NCBI GenBank assembly: GCA_028713675.1 | Contig: JAQTNV010000030.1 | Span: forward strand, 1 to 43,343 | Reading direction: 5' to 3' | Length of the DNA: 43,343 bases | Origin: a bacterium | GTDB lineage: Bacteria; Desulfobacterota; JAPLJL01 | Shown here: positions 40,260 to 43,343 of the stretch, piece by piece | How the letters are laid out: every line of letters starts with the position of its first letter | Position numbering within the stretch: position 1 is the first letter of the stretch | Notes under the pieces: generated by a model | Told to the model about the DNA's origin: nothing | The model's input: the letters and a program-made list of their open reading frames with translations, nothing else | Databases searched by the model: none | Translations under genes and position numbers: made by a program

Positions 40260-41885
40260 TTAAGCCGCTTTGCTCTTCTTATTGTTGTTTTTCGCCTTGC
40301 CGTTCACCTTGCCGTTCAGAATGTTCTCAACCTCTTTGGCGTCCGAATCCATGATGTAAGTGATCCCGGAAACATCGGCGGCTTCCTGGGTCAGGGCCAC
40401 GAGATCATCACGGGTAATATGCTCCAGGGAGAATTTCCTGGCCCCGGCCATGAGCTGTTGGAGTCCCACCGCCAGGCGATCCAGGTAGGTATACATCCCG
40501 ATCGCCCCCAGCGGAAGTTTGCTGAAGTCCCTGCCCAGTTTGGCTTTCATCGTTTCATAGAGGGCATAGAATTCTTCCGGCTTCTCTCCATGCCGGCTGA
40601 TGTCCTTGGGCAGTTTCTGCCCTTCCTTGAGCCAGTTCTCGATATTTTTCCCGACCATGGCCGGAATCATCGTCGCCCTTCCCATCATGACCGCCTTGAT
40701 ATAGGGCGCACCCATGGCGATGACCTTGAACATATGGTCTTCCAGGGAAAGCCCACCCGCCACCGCCAGAGCCGGCACATACCGTTTCTGGGCCGCGAGC
40801 TGCTTGGCGTATTTATAAAGAAGGGATTCGATATAAACTGTGGGGACGCCCCACTCGTTCATCATCCGCCAGGGGCTCATCCCGGTTCCGCCGCCGGCCC
40901 CGTCCACGGTCAGCATGTCCAGCTTGGCGTCCGAGGCGAACTTGATCGCCCGGGCCAGGTCCGCCGGCCGGTAGGCGCCGGTCTTCAAGGAAATGAACTG
41001 CGCCCCCAGTTTCCGGAGGTCCGCCACTTCCTTATGGAAATCGTCTTCGTCTACCATTCCCAGGCGGGAATGCCGCTCGAATTCCTTGATCTCTCCGACC
41101 TTGAAGGCCTCCTGGATCGAGGAGTTATCCGGATCGGGGAACACCAGGTAACCGCGGCCCTTGAGCTGCTTGGCCCGATCCAGGGAAGGAAGTTTTACTT
41201 CGCCGCCGATATCCTTGGCCCCCTGTCCCCACTTGATCTCGACCGCGTCCACCCCGAGCTTCTCGATCACGTAGGGCATGATGCCCAGCCGGTAGTCTTC
41301 CACGTTGTGTTGGACCAGGATTTCTCCATAACCCTGGTACCAGTCCTTGAATACCTTTACCCGCCTCGCCATTTCGGGAGAATTAACCACCCGGCCGTTC
41401 TTGATCTCGGCCTGCGGGTCCATCCCGCAGACATTCTCGCCCACCACGATGATGATCCCGGCCAGGGAGGCCCCGATCGCCATCGGCTCCCAGTTGACCC
41501 GGGCGATCTCGGTCGAGCCGAGCGCGCCGGTGATTACCGGAACCTTCAATTTAATTTTCTTCTTGTTCCCGATTTCAGTTCCGATCTTGACCGCCGGGAA
41601 AACCGCCACATCCGAATCCGCTTTAACTCCCACGGCTCCAACGGCTGTTCCCATAATGTTGAAGTGGGAAAGATCCACGGGGTAATCTTTTGTCGCACCG
41701 GCGGTGACTTTTCCGAATGGCTGGGGATAAAGCATTTCCCGCCCGCGGAGGGAGGACATGAATACCTCGCATCCTCCTCCACAACCATCCAGACATACCG
41801 CGCAGATTCCTGATTGGGGAGCTACATCGGAGATTCTGTTCTTAGTAGCGGTGGCACCACTGGAATTCGCTTTTGACAATGACAT
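40260..41885 (-). CDS. GltB2-like FMN protein, paralogue b, lacking the [3Fe-4S] motif
   Basis: A 541-residue paralogue of the 35170 protein with the same barrel motifs (IKWGQGAKDIGGEVKLPSL; LTVDGAGGGTGMSPWRMMN; VAGGLSLEDHMFKVIAMGA). It shows the same loss of the glutamate synthase [3Fe-4S] cysteines. ATG 41885 is preferred to one 69 bp upstream: it has GAGAGGAGA before it, lies 50 nt after the predicted sigma-54 start, and puts Cys28, 31, 35 and 39 at exactly the same residue numbers as in paralogue a. The C-terminus carries an extra Asn/Lys-rich tail (NGKAKNNNKKSKAA). It has its own sigma-54 promoter and terminator. Likely an alternative or partner subunit for the NuoEFG-like module; substrate unknown. 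Confidence 0.86.
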   Translation of the reverse strand: MSLSKANSSGATATKNRISDVAPQSGICAVCLDGCGGGCEVFMSSLRGREMLYPQPFGKVTAGATKDYPVDLSHFNIMGTAVGAVGVKADSDVAVFPAVKIGTEIGNKKKIKLKVPVITGALGSTEIARVNWEPMAIGASLAGIIIVVGENVCGMDPQAEIKNGRVVNSPEMARRVKVFKDWYQGYGEILVQHNVEDYRLGIMPYVIEKLGVDAVEIKWGQGAKDIGGEVKLPSLDRAKQLKGRGYLVFPDPDNSSIQEAFKVGEIKEFERHSRLGMVDEDDFHKEVADLRKLGAQFISLKTGAYRPADLARAIKFASDAKLDMLTVDGAGGGTGMSPWRMMNEWGVPTVYIESLLYKYAKQLAAQKRYVPALAVAGGLSLEDHMFKVIAMGAPYIKAVMMGRATMIPAMVGKNIENWLKEGQKLPKDISRHGEKPEEFYALYETMKAKLGRDFSKLPLGAIGMYTYLDRLAVGLQQLMAGARKFSLEHITRDDLVALTQEAADVSGITYIMDSDAKEVENILNGKVNGKAKNNNKKSKAA

Positions 41886-41943
41886 CTTCGTCGTCTCCTC
41901 TCTAACTTTGAGATGGCGGGTCCATTCCCGTCCAAGGTAATGA

Positions 41944-41962
41944 CTTGCAAGCACCGTGCCAG
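41944..41962 (-). promoter_or_regulatory. Sigma-54 promoter of the GltB2-like paralogue b
   Basis: Minus strand CTGGCACGGTGCTTGCAAG, with GG and GC 10 bp apart, almost identical to the promoter at 25875-25892. The transcript would start near 41935. Confidence 0.9.
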
Positions 41963-42047
41963 ACAGATCCCAACGTTAAGATCTGAGGAAACCCCTCGGA
42001 AACATTGGATTTGCCGCGATTCCGGCCGGAAATAGAAAAGGAAGGCG

Positions 42048-42088
42048 TGATCAGAAATCAACCAGTCCTGATCAAAATCTGATCAGGA
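42048..42088. promoter_or_regulatory. Candidate upstream activator sites with TGATCA palindromes
   Basis: TGATCAG (42048-42054) is followed by a perfect 9-bp inverted repeat, TCCTGATCA (42066-42074) and TGATCAGGA (42080-42088), spacer 5 bp. It lies about 85-125 bp upstream of the sigma-54 promoter and shares CAGTCCTG and CTGATCAG words with 25978-26036. Confidence 0.6.
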
Positions 42089-42177
42089 AATTTATCGCGC
42101 GGGAAAGCTGGAAGGCCGGAAAGCTTGGCTGTGAAAAAGGGCTGGTGCTTGACTTATCTTACTTTCATTCTTTTAAC

Positions 42178-42250
42178 TCGAAACCAGAAACCTGAAACGC
42201 GAAACGATTTTCTCCGCAATCGTCACTCGTCAATCTTCAATCGTCAATTT
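42178..42250. repeat. Degenerate short-word intergenic tract
   Basis: Words such as GAAACC (AACCAGAAACCTGAAACG) and TCGTCA (ATCGTCACTCGTCAATC) recur imperfectly between the activator region and the asnB stop. Similar tracts with different words occur in many intergenic gaps of this window. Confidence 0.55.
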
Positions 42251-43343
42251 TCAAAGGTAGTTCTGCCTCCAGAGTTCGAACATGATCAGGGTCCAAAGCT
42301 GTTTGCGGTTGTCCTTCTTCCCGGCGCAATGCTCCCCGATCATAGTGGTAATGTGTTCCGGGTTGAAGATCCCCTCCCGCCTGATCTTCCCCGGCTCCAG
42401 AAGATTAAGCATCAGGTCATTCAGTTCCCCCCGGAGCCATAAGCCCACGGGGATGCCGAATCCTTTTTTCTGCCGGTTCAGGATTTCCGGGGGAAGCAGA
42501 CCTTTTAAAGCCCGTTTCAGAATGTACTTGGTCGTCAGACCCCGGATTTTCATTCCGGCCGGGAGCGAGTTCACGAACCCGACCAGTTCCGGATCCAGAA
42601 AGGGAGCCCGCACCTCGAGGGAAACCGCCATGCTGGCCCGGTCGACTTTGGCCAGGATGTCCTCGGCCAGATAGAACTTCAGGTAGAGGTAGGTCAGGCG
42701 GTCCCAGACGTTCCGGGAGACAATCCCCGGGACCAGCGCCCGGATGGGCGCGTACGGGTCGGATCCCGCCACTGCTTTCTCGTAATCCCCGGAAAACAAC
42801 CCGGCCTGGTCATCCGGGGAAAAAGCCCCCAGCCAGACCTGGTTGCGAATCTCTGGCGGATAGGGAATGCCTTTGAGAAACTGCTTGGCCCGGAAATCCC
42901 AGCTCATGTTCTTCATCGAAACCGGCAGGCGCCGCGCCACCTCGTGGAATCCTTTCTGAAGCAGGCGGGGAAGACGGGCGAAAACCAGGGCCAGGCGGTG
43001 GGCCTGAAAAGTGGGATAACCGGAAAAAAGCTCGTCGCCCCCGTCGCCTCCCAGGGCCACGGTCACGTTCCGGCGGGTGAAACGGGAAAGCAGGTAGGTG
43101 GGAATGATCGAGGCATCGGCGAAAGGTTCGTCGAGAATTCGGGCCACGTCCGGAAATATTTCGAGCATCCGGCGGGGATCCAGGATCTCTTCGTGATGAT
43201 CGGTTCCGAAATACCTGGCCACCTGGCGGGCGTAGCTGGACTCGTCAAACGACTTCTCCTCGAACCCGATGGTGAAGGTCTGGATCTTTCCCGGGTCCCG
43301 CAGCCGGCTCATCATCGCCACCACCGCGCTCGAGTCGATCCCG
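42251..43343 (-). CDS. asnB: Asparagine synthase (glutamine-hydrolysing), N-terminal part outside window
   Basis: The visible 364 residues are the synthetase half that amidates aspartate (or a related carboxylate) using ATP. The frame enters from the right edge inside the ATP-pyrophosphatase loop (GIDSSAVVAMMSR). It continues through TFTIGFEEKSFDESSYA, the ALGGDGGDELFSGYP segment, LAEDILAKVDRASMAVSLEVRAPFLDPELV and RQKKGFGIPVGLWLRGEL. These motifs are diagnostic of AsnB. The glutaminase domain should lie beyond 43343. Some AsnB homologues modify cell-surface or exopolysaccharide components; the visible part cannot tell. Its 3' end abuts the degenerate-repeat tract without a clear terminator. 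Confidence 0.93.
   Translation of the reverse strand, partial: GIDSSAVVAMMSRLRDPGKIQTFTIGFEEKSFDESSYARQVARYFGTDHHEEILDPRRMLEIFPDVARILDEPFADASIIPTYLLSRFTRRNVTVALGGDGGDELFSGYPTFQAHRLALVFARLPRLLQKGFHEVARRLPVSMKNMSWDFRAKQFLKGIPYPPEIRNQVWLGAFSPDDQAGLFSGDYEKAVAGSDPYAPIRALVPGIVSRNVWDRLTYLYLKFYLAEDILAKVDRASMAVSLEVRAPFLDPELVGFVNSLPAGMKIRGLTTKYILKRALKGLLPPEILNRQKKGFGIPVGLWLRGELNDLMLNLLEPGKIRREGIFNPEHITTMIGEHCAGKKDNRKQLWTLIMFELWRQNYL

Overview
The window is a chromosomal segment (about 43 kb, GC-rich coding, mostly minus strand) from what looks like an anaerobic deltaproteobacterium-type (Desulfobacterota) organism. This is inferred from gene content: a split archaeal-type glutamate synthase, type I-alpha glutamine synthetase, a NuoEFG-like flavoprotein module, sigma-54 promoters, a c-di-AMP riboswitch, and intergenic GTAG-type palindromes. 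No rRNA, tRNA, CRISPR array, phage gene or intact insertion sequence is visible. Both ends are cut: pckG lacks its C-terminus at the left edge and asnB lacks its N-terminal half at the right edge.

Layout: 1-5.6 kb holds pckG, a small XRE regulator, a candidate orphan structured RNA and alaS. 5.6-9.4 kb is a phosphate block: phoB-phoR and a PiT-family phosphate transporter, each preceded by 11-bp-periodic CTTAAC-like repeats that look like PhoB boxes. 9.4-11.7 kb is a KimA-type potassium transporter behind a ydaO-type c-di-AMP riboswitch.

11.7-25.9 kb is a nitrogen-assimilation block. It has glnK and amtB with a small cysteine protein behind a sigma-54 promoter, a NifA-like enhancer-binding protein, nadE-glnA, and an ANTAR-ferredoxin-flavoprotein-gltB1-gltB2-gltB3 operon. 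That operon has its own sigma-54 promoter and a leader attenuator that could be the target of its own first product, the ANTAR antiterminator. PII lacks Tyr51 and glutamine synthetase lacks the adenylylation loop, so control seems to rest on transcription and RNA rather than on the GlnD/GlnE cascade.

26.2-32.2 kb holds plus-strand genes (crotonase, SCP2-like protein, iron alcohol dehydrogenase, a membrane protein) and minus-strand glmS. 32.7-34.9 kb has glmM and a stand-alone left-handed beta-helix acyltransferase. Two divergent copies of an undescribed 150-200 bp element with covarying terminal inverted repeats lie at 27.15 and 32.31 kb, in opposite orientations.

35.2-41.9 kb is the most unusual part: a NuoE/NuoF/NuoG-N-like flavoprotein module between two paralogous GltB2-like FMN proteins. 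The paralogues have lost the [3Fe-4S] cysteines of glutamate synthase and carry an N-terminal C-x2-C-x3-C-x3-C motif. One paralogue has a sigma-54 promoter with upstream palindromes resembling those of the gltB operon. The NuoE-like gene has a near-consensus sigma-70 promoter and a long leader with hexaloop hairpins and an intrinsic terminator. I read this as a nitrogen-regulated, possibly electron-bifurcating oxidoreductase of unknown substrate.
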